Assembly (NCBI GenBank): GCA_030348385.1
Contig: JAUCFP010000006.1
Coordinates: 3,052,501 to 3,116,500 of the forward strand
Source of the DNA: Cytobacillus sp. NJ13
GTDB lineage: Bacteria; Bacillota; Bacilli; Bacillales; Cytobacillaceae
Reading direction: 5' to 3'
Length of the DNA stretch: 64,000 bases
The notes under the pieces were generated by a model. That model searched no databases. It saw only the letters and a list, made by a program, of their open reading frames with translations, and had not been told where the DNA came from. Positions 1 to 11,068 of the stretch are shown piece after piece. The translations under genes and the position numbers were made by a program. Every line of letters begins with the position of its first letter. Position 1 is the stretch's first letter.

Positions 1-2692
<2,692 letters not shown>

Positions 2693-2813
2693 GTTGATTA
2701 AGCTCATAAGTTGTCTTTTCAAAAAAGACTAAAGAATTAACGTTGACGTTTCTGTTTTGTTTAGTTTTCAAAGAACTAATGCGCTAACTTCTTTCGAAGT
2801 GACAACGAAATTT

Positions 2814-2842
2814 ATCTTATCATCTTCTCTTTAAGAAGTCAA
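2814..2842 (-). promoter_or_regulatory. rRNA operon promoter P2
   Basis: On the minus strand TTGACT (2837-2842), a 17-base spacer and TAAGAT (2814-2819) form a sigma-A promoter about 120 bases upstream of 16S. A long leader with the processing box GTTCTTTGAAAACT follows. Confidence 0.85.
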
Positions 2843-2934
2843 CAATCTTTTTTGCTTTTTCTGTTTGATGTTCAAACAGTTTTGAAAGCTTATATCTGCC
2901 GCCGCTGTGTTGATACCTCTAAGCGACAAAAACT

Positions 2935-2964
2935 ATCTTACAATAATATAGAACCAGTAGTCAA
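2935..2964 (-). promoter_or_regulatory. rRNA operon promoter P1
   Basis: A second minus-strand promoter, TTGACT (2959-2964), an 18-base spacer and TAAGAT (2935-2940), lies about 120 bases upstream of P2. Both promoters have the same -35 and -10 words. Tandem P1/P2 promoters are the normal arrangement for Bacillus rRNA operons. The stretch 2693-3034 otherwise holds only the leader. Confidence 0.8.
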
Positions 2965-3034
2965 TACCTTTTTAAAAAAAATTGCATGCGCAATAATTTT
3001 TTCTCACACACTACGAGCATACAGTTTCTCTTCA

Positions 3035-3973
3035 TTAAAGAATATACCTTTTAGCCCAATCTTCAATTATGTCCAGCATTTCAGTGCTCAGTGGCTTTGA
3101 AAGACTCCCTTTATAAATTGACTTCAGTTTAACAATGGAAACTTCTTCTTCCTGGTCCCTAAGGAGATGGTTCATCTTCGGCACATTATAGCTCTCGGCC
3201 GAGCCATTCACTTTTTCAGCAAAAAGATGCACATGATCAGGATTTACTTGAACATCTTTCTTCCCGGTAATTGCAAGAACTGGACATGTAATCGCGGCCA
3301 AATCTTCTTTTATATTATATTGAAAATGCTCTCGTGCCCATTTTGCATTAATCTTTGTAAATCCTTTTTTCATCACCGTCTTCTCCGATTCCATCAATTC
3401 ATCGAAAACCTTCTTTTGTTTGGAGACAGCAGTTTTATGAACTTTTAAAGCTCGAAGAAGAACACCATTAACCCCCTTCATCTCTTTAACTTCCTCTTCC
3501 AGCAGTCTTGCTTGTAATTCAGAAGCCTTTCTGACATTATCGGCGTGACCGGCAAGCAGGATTATTCCCGCAGTATCTGCCTGCCTATTAATAGGAGGAA
3601 TTAAGGAGCATCCTTCGCTATGACCCAGCAGGAAGATTCTTTCCGGATTGATTTCCGGCAGCTCTCGCGCCGCCTTCACGGCGGCTATCCCATCATTAAC
3701 TAAATCCCACATTCCTGTTTCATAAAAATCACCGCCGCTTACTCCTGCTCCCCGCTTATCATATCTGAGAACTGCCACCCCAATGGAAGCAAAAAACTCA
3801 GCAAGCATCTTATAAGCATTCATCTGCATAACCTTTGCATTGCCATCCCTGTCAACTGGACCTGAGCCATGAAATATAACAACAAGGGGAAGCTTTCCTT
3901 CCGACTCTTTCGGAAAGCTCACTGTTCCCTTTAGATTTACATCTGTATTAAAATCAGCCTCTCGTTCTTTCAT
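3035..3973 (-). CDS. Alpha/beta hydrolase (dienelactone hydrolase or acyl-peptidase-like esterase)
   Basis: A cytosolic serine hydrolase of 312 residues; the substrate is unknown. Visible motifs are the oxyanion-hole segment HGSGPVDRDGN near residue 35, the nucleophile elbow GHSEG near 117, an acid-bearing strand ITGKKDVQVNPD near 240 and a C-terminal histidine in PKMNHLL near 267. It has no signal peptide. A TTG at 3979 is also in frame, but ATG at 3973 stands 9 bases after GAGGGG and is preferred. It is divergent from the next gene and its 3' end faces the rRNA promoters. The family is well supported; specificity cannot be read from sequence. Confidence 0.85.
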   Translation of the reverse strand: MKEREADFNTDVNLKGTVSFPKESEGKLPLVVIFHGSGPVDRDGNAKVMQMNAYKMLAEFFASIGVAVLRYDKRGAGVSGGDFYETGMWDLVNDGIAAVKAARELPEINPERIFLLGHSEGCSLIPPINRQADTAGIILLAGHADNVRKASELQARLLEEEVKEMKGVNGVLLRALKVHKTAVSKQKKVFDELMESEKTVMKKGFTKINAKWAREHFQYNIKEDLAAITCPVLAITGKKDVQVNPDHVHLFAEKVNGSAESYNVPKMNHLLRDQEEEVSIVKLKSIYKGSLSKPLSTEMLDIIEDWAKRYIL

Positions 3974-4064
3974 TATCAAGCACCCCTCTGTAACGGCTTT
4001 ACGTATAAGACGCTTACTAATAAATAACGTTCAGTTTTTTATTAAATTTTTTAAGGCAATACTA

Positions 4065-4085
4065 ATTGCAAATCTTATTTGCAAT
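4065..4085. promoter_or_regulatory. 9-bp perfect inverted repeat before the small acidic protein gene
   Basis: ATTGCAAAT, 3 bases, ATTTGCAAT. It ends a few bases before the ribosome-binding site of the gene at 4104, so it could be an operator or an RNA hairpin affecting translation. The rest of 3974-4103 shows no other feature. Confidence 0.45.
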
Positions 4086-4103
4086 AGAAAGGGTGGTGAT
4101 TTC

Positions 4104-4427
4104 ATGCCAAAGAAAGCAGCTGCAGAAGCAAGGGATGATGAAAGCAAAAAAGATACAGCAGGATCATCAAGCGCAAATGAAAAAAGTGAAAATGAAGTCA
4201 GCAAGCTGAATCGGATGTTAGCTGCTGTCTTGAATTATCTATCGGATGATGAGGTGGAAGAAATCGATATCGAGTATTTGCTTGCAAATACGGAAGGCCT
4301 TCGGGAATGGTGGGACCGATACAGGGAAAATAATAAGAAACAAATCGAGGAAGAAATAAAGAAATCACTTGGCTCATTATCGCTTGAGGAGCTTGAGAGT
4401 ATCCGCGAACAAATAAAGAGTAAATAG
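4104..4427 (+). CDS. Small acidic hydrophilic protein of unknown function
   Basis: I do not recognise this 107-residue protein. The first 35 residues are low-complexity (K, A, E, D, S) and probably disordered. Residues 36-107 are predicted helical, with a short tryptophan-containing core (LREWWDRYRE) and a C-terminal charged helix ending in EQIKSK. No membrane segment or signal peptide is present. The ribosome-binding site GGGTGGTGAT stands just before the ATG, and a strong terminator follows, so it is a single-gene unit. The pattern suggests a small adaptor or binding protein, but no function is claimed. Confidence 0.7.
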   Translation: MPKKAAAEARDDESKKDTAGSSSANEKSENEVSKLNRMLAAVLNYLSDDEVEEIDIEYLLANTEGLREWWDRYRENNKKQIEEEIKKSLGSLSLEELESIREQIKSK

Positions 4428-4440
4428 CTCTGCCACATAA

Positions 4441-4482
4441 AAAAGACTCGTTTGCCTTAAGCATACGAGTCCTTGTTTTTTT
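4441..4482. terminator. Bidirectional terminator
   Basis: GACTCGT (4445-4451) and ACGAGTC (4465-4471) form a stem flanked by A and T runs. It serves both the small protein gene on the left and the convergent ytcD-like gene on the right. Confidence 0.8.
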
Positions 4483-4810
4483 ATTGTTCCATAAGCTCTC
4501 CGCCTGTTAATTCAATATGTCCTTCCCCCCAATTGCACATTGCATCCAGGATTGGGCGAAGTGACCATCCGTAATCTGTTAAGGAATAGACGACCTTAGG
4601 AGGAACTTGATCAAAAACAGCACGGTTTACAACGCCATCCGCTTCAAGCTCGCGCAGCTGCTGAGTCAGCATTTTTTGTGTAATCCCAGGCATAAGCCGC
4701 TTAAGCTCGCTAGTTCGCTTTTCACCTTTAATTAAATGACACATGATTACAACTTTCCACTTCCCGCCAATCACATCTAATGTAGCTTCTACCGGAATAT
4801 TGTAAGCCAA
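4481..4810 (-). CDS. ytcD: HxlR-family transcriptional regulator (YtcD-like)
   Basis: A 109-residue winged-helix regulator. The HxlR signature [18 protein letters not shown] (residues 15-32) is followed by the recognition-helix region [27 protein letters not shown] and the wing [13 protein letters not shown]. It is divergent from an MFS transporter and an aldo/keto reductase; in Bacillus subtilis ytcD is next to ytbD-ytbE and controls them, and all three partners are here. The 280-base gap between the divergent starts holds two copies of an operator-like element. It probably senses an electrophile or other small toxic compound and represses ytbDE, but the ligand is unknown. It has one cysteine, in the segment IMCHL, which might act as a redox sensor. 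Confidence 0.85.
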   Translation of the reverse strand: MAYNIPVEATLDVIGGKWKVVIMCHLIKGEKRTSELKRLMPGITQKMLTQQLRELEADGVVNRAVFDQVPPKVVYSLTDYGWSLRPILDAMCNWGEGHIELTGGELMEQ

Positions 4811-4833
4811 CTTCCTTCCCCCTCTGTTTCATA

Positions 4834-4872
4834 GGCACTAAAAAGTACCTACATTACTTTAAAGTGCGTACT
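4834..4872. promoter_or_regulatory. Operator copy A for the HxlR regulator
   Basis: Contains AAAAAGTACCTACATTACTT followed by AAGTGCGTACT. The core ACTTTAAAGT is a perfect palindrome. It lies 24 bases upstream of the ytcD start and so probably gives autoregulation. Copy B at 4943-4981 shares a 25-base core with only two mismatches. Confidence 0.65.
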
Positions 4873-4942
4873 ATTCATTTCGAATCATGCCATCCATAAT
4901 AGCATAAGGAAGCATAAAACAAAATGGTGAAATTGACCATAG

Positions 4943-4981
4943 GTTACTTTTTAGTGCCTGCATTACTTTAAAGTACGTACT
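4943..4981. promoter_or_regulatory. Operator copy B for the HxlR regulator
   Basis: The core reads CCTGCATTACTTTAAAGTAC then GTACT and is a direct repeat of copy A, 109 bases away. The left part, ACTTTTTAGTGCC, is the inverse of GGCACTAAAAAGT in copy A, so each unit has dyad character. It lies upstream of ytbD. Confidence 0.65.
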
Positions 4982-5092
4982 GTTCACCATGTTTGGCATG
5001 CTCCATAATATCTTTCATCAAGACTGTATGGCCAAGGCGCCTGGCTATGATGTCTTTGCTCCATTCAATACTTTTAATATAAGGAGGATTCA

Positions 5093-6298
5093 TTGCCAAT
5101 GAGTTCTATTGCTATAAATGCACAAAAAGAAAAAGGCGGCACACCAGCCCTGCTTGCACTCGCAATCAGTGCTTTCGGAATAGGCACCACAGAGTTTGTG
5201 CCTGTCGGCCTTTTGTCGACCATTTCAGGTGATTTGGGAATTTCCATTACATTGGCCGGTTTATTAATTTCCGGCTATGCCATGGGAGTTGCCATCGGAG
5301 CACCTGTACTAACTGCTTTGACCAGTAAAATGAACAGAAAGTCTCTGCTCATGTCATTAATGGTTTTGTTTATCATCGGTAATTCCGTCGCAGCCCTGTC
5401 CACCTCTTTTCCCCTTTTGCTGGCTGCACGTTTTATTACAGCTTTTTCACATGGCATCTTTTTCTCAATCGGCTCGACCATTGCGGCTGATTTAGTTCCT
5501 GAGAACAAACGCGCCAGTGCGATAGCCTTTATGTTCACCGGTCTGACTGTCGCAACCGTGACAGGCGTCCCGCTCGGAACGTTTATCGGGCAGACATTTG
5601 GCTGGAGAGCCACATTCTGGGGAGTGGCGCTGCTTGGGGTAATTGGAATTATCGCCAGTGCCATACTTGTTCCTAAAGATCTTAAACAAGCACCAGCTTC
5701 CAGGTTCAGTGAACAGCTGAAAATCTTAAGCAGCGGAAAACTGCTTTTAGCTTTTAGTATTACCGCACTTGGATATGGCGGAACATTTGTTGCTTTTACC
5801 TATCTGACTCCGCTTCTCGAAGATGTAACAGGGTTTAGCGCAAAATGGGTCAGCATTATTCTGCTTGCTTACGGAGTGGCCGTGGCGATTGGCAATGTTC
5901 TTGGCGGAAAAGCTTCTGACAAAGATCCATTAAATGCATTGTTTTGGATGTTTGCTCTGCAAGCCATTATTCTGGGCCTGCTTACCTTTACAGCACCTTT
6001 TAAAATTATTGGGCTTATTGCTATTTTCCTAATGGGCTTATTTGCTTTCATGAATGTGCCCGGCCTTCAAATTCTCGTGGTGAACCTGGCTGAGAAATAT
6101 GTTCCTTCTGCTGTCAATGTTGCTTCCGCTTTAAATATTGCAGCTTTTAACATCGGAATTGCCATCGGCTCATTTGCCGGCGGACTGATCGTCGACTCTA
6201 TCGGCTTGATTCACACACCGTGGATTGGCGGAGTAATGGTGCTAGGGGCCGTATTTCTGACGGGATGGCTAAAAAAACTTGAGAAAAAAACAAACTAA
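5093..6298 (+). CDS. ytbD: MFS efflux transporter (YtbD-like, DHA1 family)
   Basis: A 401-residue inner-membrane drug:proton antiporter of the AraJ/DHA1 type with 12 predicted membrane helices. Typical segments are FGIGTTEFVPVGLL in helix 1, the loop 2-3 region SKMNRKSLL, and the motif-C-like glycine and proline-rich stretch TGVPLGTFIGQTFGWRATF in helix 5. The start is either TTG 5093 (5 bases after AAGGAGG) or ATG 5099 (11 bases after); the TTG is given. It forms an operon with the reductase 20 bases downstream and is divergent from the HxlR regulator, the same arrangement as ytbD-ytbE in Bacillus subtilis. Probable role: export of a toxic organic compound. Confidence 0.85.
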   Translation: MPMSSIAINAQKEKGGTPALLALAISAFGIGTTEFVPVGLLSTISGDLGISITLAGLLISGYAMGVAIGAPVLTALTSKMNRKSLLMSLMVLFIIGNSVAALSTSFPLLLAARFITAFSHGIFFSIGSTIAADLVPENKRASAIAFMFTGLTVATVTGVPLGTFIGQTFGWRATFWGVALLGVIGIIASAILVPKDLKQAPASRFSEQLKILSSGKLLLAFSITALGYGGTFVAFTYLTPLLEDVTGFSAKWVSIILLAYGVAVAIGNVLGGKASDKDPLNALFWMFALQAIILGLLTFTAPFKIIGLIAIFLMGLFAFMNVPGLQILVVNLAEKYVPSAVNVASALNIAAFNIGIAIGSFAGGLIVDSIGLIHTPWIGGVMVLGAVFLTGWLKKLEKKTN

Positions 6299-6318
6299 CT
6301 AATTAAGGAGTGTCTTAT

Positions 6319-7152
6319 ATGAATAATCTATCTTTATCAAGTACTGCAGCACTTGCAAATGGAGTTAAAATGCCTAGGATTGGCCTTGGCGTATTTAAAG
6401 TGGAAAAGGAAGAAGAACTAATAACCGCTGTTAAAGCAGCAATTGAAACTGGATATAGAAGCATCGACACAGCTTCCATCTACGGCAACGAGGAATGGGT
6501 GGGAGAAGCCATCCGCCAGTCTGGCTTTAATAGAGAGGAACTTTTTATCACTTCAAAAGTGTGGAACTCTGATCAAGGCTATGAAGCAGCGCTTAAGGCG
6601 TTTAACACCTCGTTGGAAAAAATGGGACTTGAATATCTTGACCTTTATTTGATCCATTGGCCTGTTGAGGGGAAATACACAGAAACTTGGAGAGCACTGG
6701 AAGATTTATATAAAGAAGGTAAAATCAAAGCGATTGGCGTCAGCAACTTTCAGATCAGCCATTTAGAAAATCTGTTGAAAACAGCTGAAATCAAACCAAT
6801 GATTAATCAAATTGAATTGCACCCGAAATTGGCTCAAACTGAACTTCGTGACTTTGCTGCCAAACATGATATGCACATTGAAGCTTGGGCCCCACTAATG
6901 CAAGGCGGATTATTCGAAAACGAGGTCCTGACTGAAATGGCTGAAAAACACGGAAAATCCATTGCACAAATTGTCTTAAAGTGGCACCTGCAAAACGGCA
7001 TTATCGTCATCCCTAAGTCAACAAAACCTCATCGCATCAAAGAAAATGCAGATTTATTTGATTTTGAACTATCTCACCAAGATATGGAATTGATTGATTC
7101 CTTAAATGAGCATTTACGCGTCGGACCTGATCCCGACAATTTTGATTTCTAA
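6319..7152 (+). CDS. ytbE: Aldo/keto reductase (YtbE-like)
   Basis: A 277-residue NADPH-dependent TIM-barrel oxidoreductase. The catalytic tetrad is visible: Asp in GYRSIDTASIYGNE, Tyr of the same segment, Lys in ITSKVWN and His in LIHWPV. The cofactor motif IPKSTKPHRIKENADLFDFEL is near the C-terminus. Family 5 members of this type reduce reactive aldehydes such as methylglyoxal. A GTG at 6310 lies inside the ribosome-binding site AAGGAG, so ATG 6319, 8 bases after it, is chosen. It follows ytbD closely and is probably co-induced through the HxlR regulator, giving efflux plus reduction of the same stress compound (inference). Confidence 0.9.
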   Translation: MNNLSLSSTAALANGVKMPRIGLGVFKVEKEEELITAVKAAIETGYRSIDTASIYGNEEWVGEAIRQSGFNREELFITSKVWNSDQGYEAALKAFNTSLEKMGLEYLDLYLIHWPVEGKYTETWRALEDLYKEGKIKAIGVSNFQISHLENLLKTAEIKPMINQIELHPKLAQTELRDFAAKHDMHIEAWAPLMQGGLFENEVLTEMAEKHGKSIAQIVLKWHLQNGIIVIPKSTKPHRIKENADLFDFELSHQDMELIDSLNEHLRVGPDPDNFDF

Positions 7153-7154
7153 AA

Positions 7155-7192
7155 AAGGAGGACGAGGAGCAGCTAGCTTCTCGTCTTTTCCT
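7155..7192. terminator. Terminator between ytbE and the sensor kinase gene
   Basis: GACGAG (7161-7166) and CTCGTC (7180-7185), with an A run on the left and TTTTCCTATTTATTT on the right, can end both convergent genes. Confidence 0.65.
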
Positions 7193-7194
7193 AT

Positions 7195-8829
7195 TTATTT
7201 AATGGTTTTTTTCCTTAAAAGCGGCAATGTAATCTCTATTAATGTGCCTTCACCAATCTTGCTTTTATAAATAATGCTGCCATGATGCTGCTTAATGATT
7301 TTATGGCAAATCATAAGTCCAAGGCCTGTCCCTTTTTCTTTTAATGTATAAAAAGGTTCACCCAATCTCGGCAGAAATTCATCAGGGATTCCGCAGCCCT
7401 GGTCCTGAAAGGAAACCATACATTCTCCGTCTTTATTATTCTTGAGGGAAATTTCAATATCTCCGCCTTTATCCATAGCCTCCATGGCGTTTTTTAAAAT
7501 ATTTAAAAAAACCTGTTTGATTTGATTTTTTTCACATGAAATTAAAAAATCACTATCAGCATAATTCAGCTTGAACTGGATACCGTTCATATTTGCCTGA
7601 GGGGATAATAACTCTACTGTATTCACTATAATATCCGTTAAATCAGCCGTGTCCATTTGTATAGCCTGCGGTTTTCCAAGCGAAAGCATTTCAGTAGTGA
7701 TATTTTCAATTCGTTCCAGTTCGCTCAGCAGTAACTCATTAATTTGCCTATTGTCGCTCTTATAAAGCTGCAGAAAACCTTTAATGGTTGTAAGCGGGTT
7801 TCGGATTTCATGGGCCACCCCGGCTGCCAGTTCCCCGACAATCGATAATTTCTCAGACTGCAAAAGAAATTCCTCTGCTTTTTTCCGCTCAGAAATATCC
7901 CTGCTGATCATGACAACATGCTCGATTACACCCTTTTCACCTTCAACCGGCATACAGCGTGACTCAAATTCAATCCAATGGCCCTCTCTGTGTTTTAGGC
8001 GGAACTCCATTGCCATTCGCACATTATTTTCGAATATCCTTTGCATGCCTGCCTGGAAATTATCCGCTTCATCCGGATGAATAACAATATCCACTTCCAG
8101 CTTTTGCAGCTCAAGCACTTCATATCCTAAAACAAACTCATGTGATGGTGATAGATAACTCAAACTGCGATCCCTGTCCATTACCGCAATTAAGTCTGAT
8201 GTATTTTCAGCGATCAGCCGGTATTTAGACTCACTTTCCTCCAGCGTCTTTTCCATCCGTTTTTTTTCTGTGATGATTCGTATCAATCTTTCATAGGATT
8301 CAATCAGCAAACTCCCAACAATGACACCCAGACCCACAAACAGAATATATTGCAGATGAAAAATAGGGCTGTTCCTAAAAACGTTAAAAATTATCGGTAC
8401 CGTTATAATATAAATGCCACAATATACACCATATAATATGGCCGTTTTTCTAACCGCCTTAAGGTGGCGGCTATATCTATGTACGACTGTGAAAACAATT
8501 AAAATAAGCGATAATCCTATTATGGCTGGCAGCCAATTCTCACTGATTACAAGCCTTGATACAAGGGCAATTATTCCGGTAATAAACCCTGCCCTTGGCC
8601 CCAAATAGGAAAATACCAAAATCAGAATGGCGTAACGAATATCATAGGAATAACCCTGCTCGTTAAAAGATAAACCCACAAGAATGACAGAAATAATTCC
8701 TGCATAGAGGCCGCCCAAAAGATGCTGGTCCTTAAGCGGTTTATGATTGATAAACGAGCGGAGAATTAAAGGCACACTGACCAATAATGAAAAAATGGAG
8801 AGATTAACAATGTAGTCTAATAGTATCAA
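7195..8829 (-). CDS. Membrane sensor histidine kinase with 5TM-LYT and PAS domains
   Basis: A 544-residue orphan kinase. Residues 1-180 hold about five to six membrane helices of the 5TMR-LYT type found in sporulation kinase KinB and related sensors. A PAS domain follows (about 195-315), then the dimerisation domain with the phospho-accepting His near 340 in AHEIRNPLT, and the ATPase domain with N box NILKNAMEAM (about 446), G1 DQGCGIP and G2 GTGLGL (about 500). No response regulator is adjacent, which is typical of kinases that feed the Spo0F/Spo0A phosphorelay; that role is inference. A GTG at 8841 overlaps the ribosome-binding site GGTGGGAG, so TTG 8829 is preferred. Confidence 0.88.
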   Translation of the reverse strand: MILLDYIVNLSIFSLLVSVPLILRSFINHKPLKDQHLLGGLYAGIISVILVGLSFNEQGYSYDIRYAILILVFSYLGPRAGFITGIIALVSRLVISENWLPAIIGLSLILIVFTVVHRYSRHLKAVRKTAILYGVYCGIYIITVPIIFNVFRNSPIFHLQYILFVGLGVIVGSLLIESYERLIRIITEKKRMEKTLEESESKYRLIAENTSDLIAVMDRDRSLSYLSPSHEFVLGYEVLELQKLEVDIVIHPDEADNFQAGMQRIFENNVRMAMEFRLKHREGHWIEFESRCMPVEGEKGVIEHVVMISRDISERKKAEEFLLQSEKLSIVGELAAGVAHEIRNPLTTIKGFLQLYKSDNRQINELLLSELERIENITTEMLSLGKPQAIQMDTADLTDIIVNTVELLSPQANMNGIQFKLNYADSDFLISCEKNQIKQVFLNILKNAMEAMDKGGDIEISLKNNKDGECMVSFQDQGCGIPDEFLPRLGEPFYTLKEKGTGLGLMICHKIIKQHHGSIIYKSKIGEGTLIEITLPLLRKKTIK

Positions 8830-8945
8830 TGAGGCTCCCACCTATTTTGAGAAATTCTTAATATTCTTTCTTTATCATAAACCAGAGGTGATGACCTTTC
8901 CACTACTATTTTAGGAGCCTCTATAGGATATGCTGGAACTGATTT

Positions 8946-8981
8946 AAAAAGGGCCGAGCCCTGGAAGGATAGGCCCTTTTT
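8946..8981 (-). terminator. Terminator of the padR operon
   Basis: AAAAGGGCC and GGCCCTTTT form a strong stem just after the stop codon of the phnA-like gene, with a T run on the minus strand. Confidence 0.75.
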
Positions 8982-8983
8982 CG

Positions 8984-9325
8984 TTAAACTTTCTTCACAA
9001 ACTCCGACTTCAGCTTCATTGCGCCAAAGCCATCGATCCTACAGTCAATATCATGATCCCCATCCACGAGGCGAATATTTTTCACCTTGGTTCCAATCTT
9101 AATAACGGAAGAAGTGCCTTTCACTTTAAGATCTTTAATGACTGATACCGTATCTCCATCAGTAAGTACATTTCCATTAGAATCCTTTATCACCTTTTCG
9201 TCCTCAAAACTGTTGATTTCGGATTCAGCTGTCCACTCATGTGCACATACCGGACATACAAAGAGCAGCCCGTCCTCGTACGTATACTCTGAACTGCATT
9301 TCGGGCAATTAGGCAAGCTAGACAT
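8984..9325 (-). CDS. PhnA/YjdM-like zinc-ribbon protein
   Basis: A 113-residue cytosolic protein. The N-terminal zinc ribbon has CPKC (residues 6-9) and CPVC (near 23-26), and the C-terminal PhnA domain is a small beta barrel with [24 protein letters not shown]. Despite its name the family has no proven role in phosphonate breakdown. ATG 9325 is preferred over ATG 9340 because GGAGG ends 8 bases before it. It overlaps the 3' end of the upstream membrane-protein gene by 8 bases, which suggests translational coupling and shared control by the PadR-type repressor. Confidence 0.85.
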   Translation of the reverse strand: MSSLPNCPKCSSEYTYEDGLLFVCPVCAHEWTAESEINSFEDEKVIKDSNGNVLTDGDTVSVIKDLKVKGTSSVIKIGTKVKNIRLVDGDHDIDCRIDGFGAMKLKSEFVKKV

Positions 9326-10100
9326 TTCGTTTTCCTCCATTGTTCAGCATTTTTTTCCGTTTAGCCATGAATACGAATATCATGACAGCCGCTATAATAA
9401 TGAATGCTATAACAGTATATAAGATATAGGTTGAATCTTCATTCACATCCTGAGGAATAAACCGATTGGCAATGGATCCCGCAGACAAAAACAGGGGTAA
9501 TATAATCGTAAACCATGTTTTCGTATAAATAGCAGATACGATAAATATAACCGCACAAATTGCCACAATCACATTATTCTGAAAGGGCGTTGCTGTAAAA
9601 ACCGGTTCAAACCCCTGTTTCTGATTCCAAAGTAACAACATAACCATTAAGCCTGTCACAGCAACGCTAGCTCCTAAAAGAAGAACTGCACTCCACTTGG
9701 AATGAAGAAATTTAGGAAGCACTCTGAAAATCAGAAGACCATAAGCTCCGACTGCAATTACTCCTGCGATAATAGCGATCCAAAGTGTACCTTTGGATAA
9801 AGAAAATTCCCCTTCAATTGCAGGACCTATGCTGACATAAGCACCCAGCAAAAGGATCATCAGCGGCACCAGCCCCGCCATCTGACGATAATCGGTACTC
9901 ATTGATTCTCCGATGCTTTTCATATATTGCTTTGGGCTATCTCCGATAATATAAGACACATCTTTACCATCGGCTTCAGCTTCCATTAAATGCACTTCAA
10001 GCTCTTCAGTTATTTCATTTATTTCATCATCGTTTTTCCCTTTTGACATCAGGTAAAAACGAAGCTCTGTCAAAAACTGTTCAGACTCTTTTGAGACCAT
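9318..10100 (-). CDS. Membrane protein with N-terminal HAAS-like domain
   Basis: A 260-residue protein. Residues 1-75 are a soluble helical region ([37 protein letters not shown]) of the DUF1700/HAAS type, which commonly follows PadR regulators. The rest has about six membrane helices in pairs. [15 protein letters not shown] tail is probably cytosolic. The start at 10100 stands 9 bases after GGGGG. It overlaps padR by 20 bases upstream and the zinc-ribbon gene by 8 bases downstream. In this family the soluble domain is thought to transmit a membrane signal to partners; here no ECF sigma or anti-sigma gene is adjacent, so its role is unknown. Confidence 0.7.
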   Translation of the reverse strand: MVSKESEQFLTELRFYLMSKGKNDDEINEITEELEVHLMEAEADGKDVSYIIGDSPKQYMKSIGESMSTDYRQMAGLVPLMILLLGAYVSIGPAIEGEFSLSKGTLWIAIIAGVIAVGAYGLLIFRVLPKFLHSKWSAVLLLGASVAVTGLMVMLLLWNQKQGFEPVFTATPFQNNVIVAICAVIFIVSAIYTKTWFTIILPLFLSAGSIANRFIPQDVNEDSTYILYTVIAFIIIAAVMIFVFMAKRKKMLNNGGKRNV

Positions 10101-10434
10101 TCTTCATATCCCCCTTTTTATTCAATACATTGTCAACAGATGAACTTACCTGTTCCCAGCGCCCAATAAACAGCTCCAGCTCCTGTTCGCCTTTTTCAGT
10201 TAATGTGTAATATTTTCGTTTAGGTCCAGCTGTTGACTTTCGCAAAGTAGCACTGATCAGCCCTTCTTTTTGCATACGCAGAAGCAGCGGATAAATGGTG
10301 CCTTCGCTCAATGAGCGAAATCCATATGAATCCAATTTCGCCGCCAATTCATACCCATATATCTCCCCTTCTTTAATTATGGCTAATAAACAGCCGTCCA
10401 GAATTCCTTTTAACATTTGCGTGGTATCTGACAT
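10081..10434 (-). CDS. PadR-family transcriptional regulator
   Basis: A 117-residue winged-helix repressor of the PadR-s1 type. The conserved core is present: GYELAAKLDSYGFRSLSEGTIYPLLLRMQKEGLI, then KYYTLTEKGEQELELF. The first possible start (10452) includes the ribosome-binding site GAAGGAG, so ATG 10434, 8 bases after it, is used. It heads a three-gene operon with a membrane protein and a zinc-ribbon protein. Three similar dyad sites lie in the promoter region, so autorepression is likely. The inducing ligand is unknown. Confidence 0.88.
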   Translation of the reverse strand: MSDTTQMLKGILDGCLLAIIKEGEIYGYELAAKLDSYGFRSLSEGTIYPLLLRMQKEGLISATLRKSTAGPKRKYYTLTEKGEQELELFIGRWEQVSSSVDNVLNKKGDMKNGLKRV

Positions 10435-10455
10435 TGACCTTACTCCTTCCACTAC

Positions 10456-10543
10456 CTTGTATTACAAGATTATCACCTGCAGTTAAATACCTTGCAATAC
10501 AAGATATACTCTTACTATAACTCTCACTATATTGTAATGCAAG
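10456..10543 (-). promoter_or_regulatory. padR promoter with three PadR-type operators
   Basis: Minus-strand promoter: TTGCAA (10492-10497), 17 bases, GATAAT (10469-10474). Three dyads overlap or flank it: CTTGTATTACAAG (10456-10468, perfect), CTTGCAATACAAG (10491-10503, one mismatch) and ATTGTAATGCAAG (10531-10543). The middle one covers the -35 box. Centres are 35 and 40 bases apart. Confidence 0.75.
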
Positions 10544-10577
10544 GTATTATTGTAAAAACCAGGTAATTTTTTTCTAA

Positions 10578-10597
10578 TCAATCAAACGTTTGATTGA
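10578..10597. repeat. Palindromic element, copy 1 of 5
   Basis: Perfect 20-bp palindrome TCAATCAAACGTTTGATTGA in the divergent gap between padR and ahpC. The same 20 bases recur at 13771, 26424, 48569 and 58967. It is not followed by a clear T run. Confidence 0.9.
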
Positions 10598-10678
10598 ACT
10601 ATTTTTACTGCCATATCGATTGTTTTTAGCCAAAGAGGGAATCATAAGTTAATGTGGACCAGTGCCTGACCATTGGCC

Positions 10679-10697
10679 GCCGTTTTATCAAAACGGC
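10679..10697. other. Short perfect hairpin in the padR-ahpC gap
   Basis: GCCGTTTT, ATC, AAAACGGC followed by TTTATCT. It could be a weak terminator or a remnant. The stretch from 10700 to 10950 holds a 67-codon frame without a ribosome-binding site or family resemblance; I see no gene there. Confidence 0.4.
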
Positions 10698-10955
10698 TTT
10701 ATCTAAAACTTACGCTTAACATATTCTCAATTATAAACTTAAATTTCATATTAGTTGAGATTGATGCAGGCAAAAAAAGGGTATTTAAAATAAGGAAGAG
10801 TTATACTGTTATTAAGGAGCTCAAGACTGTTTTGAAAGTTCCATTCCGAAATGATTTCACCCTAAAAAAAGCGTAATTAAACATTGGAGTCTTATCTTGT
10901 CATTTAAAGTTTCCGCCCTTCAGCCGAAAAGGAGCAAATTTTCACAGCTTATCCC

Positions 10956-11009
10956 TTGACAAAAAATATATCGTATATGATAATTATTACCGAATTAGAA
11001 TTATTATTA
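10956..11009 (+). promoter_or_regulatory. ahpC promoter with PerR box
   Basis: TTGACA (10956-10961), 17 bases, GATAAT (10979-10984). TTAGAATTATTATTA at 10995-11009 matches the PerR consensus TTATAATNATTATAA at 12 of 14 specified positions and covers the expected transcription start. A weaker second match begins at 10978 over the -10 box. Peroxide derepression through PerR is the expected control. Confidence 0.8.
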
Positions 11010-11068
11010 AATAGTTCGCTATTTAATTAATAATCATATCACTCAACCATTTAAGGAGGAATTTTATC

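Noticed and set aside
2852..3100. 82-codon frame on the plus strand
   Set aside because: It runs across the rRNA promoters and the end of the hydrolase gene, without a ribosome-binding site or family resemblance.
10578..10597. Palindromes as ordinary rho-independent terminators
   Set aside because: Four of the five copies are not followed by a T run, several convergent gaps already have separate strong terminators, and the stems are AT-rich with no loop.
10673..10876. 67-codon frame in the padR-ahpC gap
   Set aside because: It begins within a hairpin, has no ribosome-binding site and an unconvincing composition.
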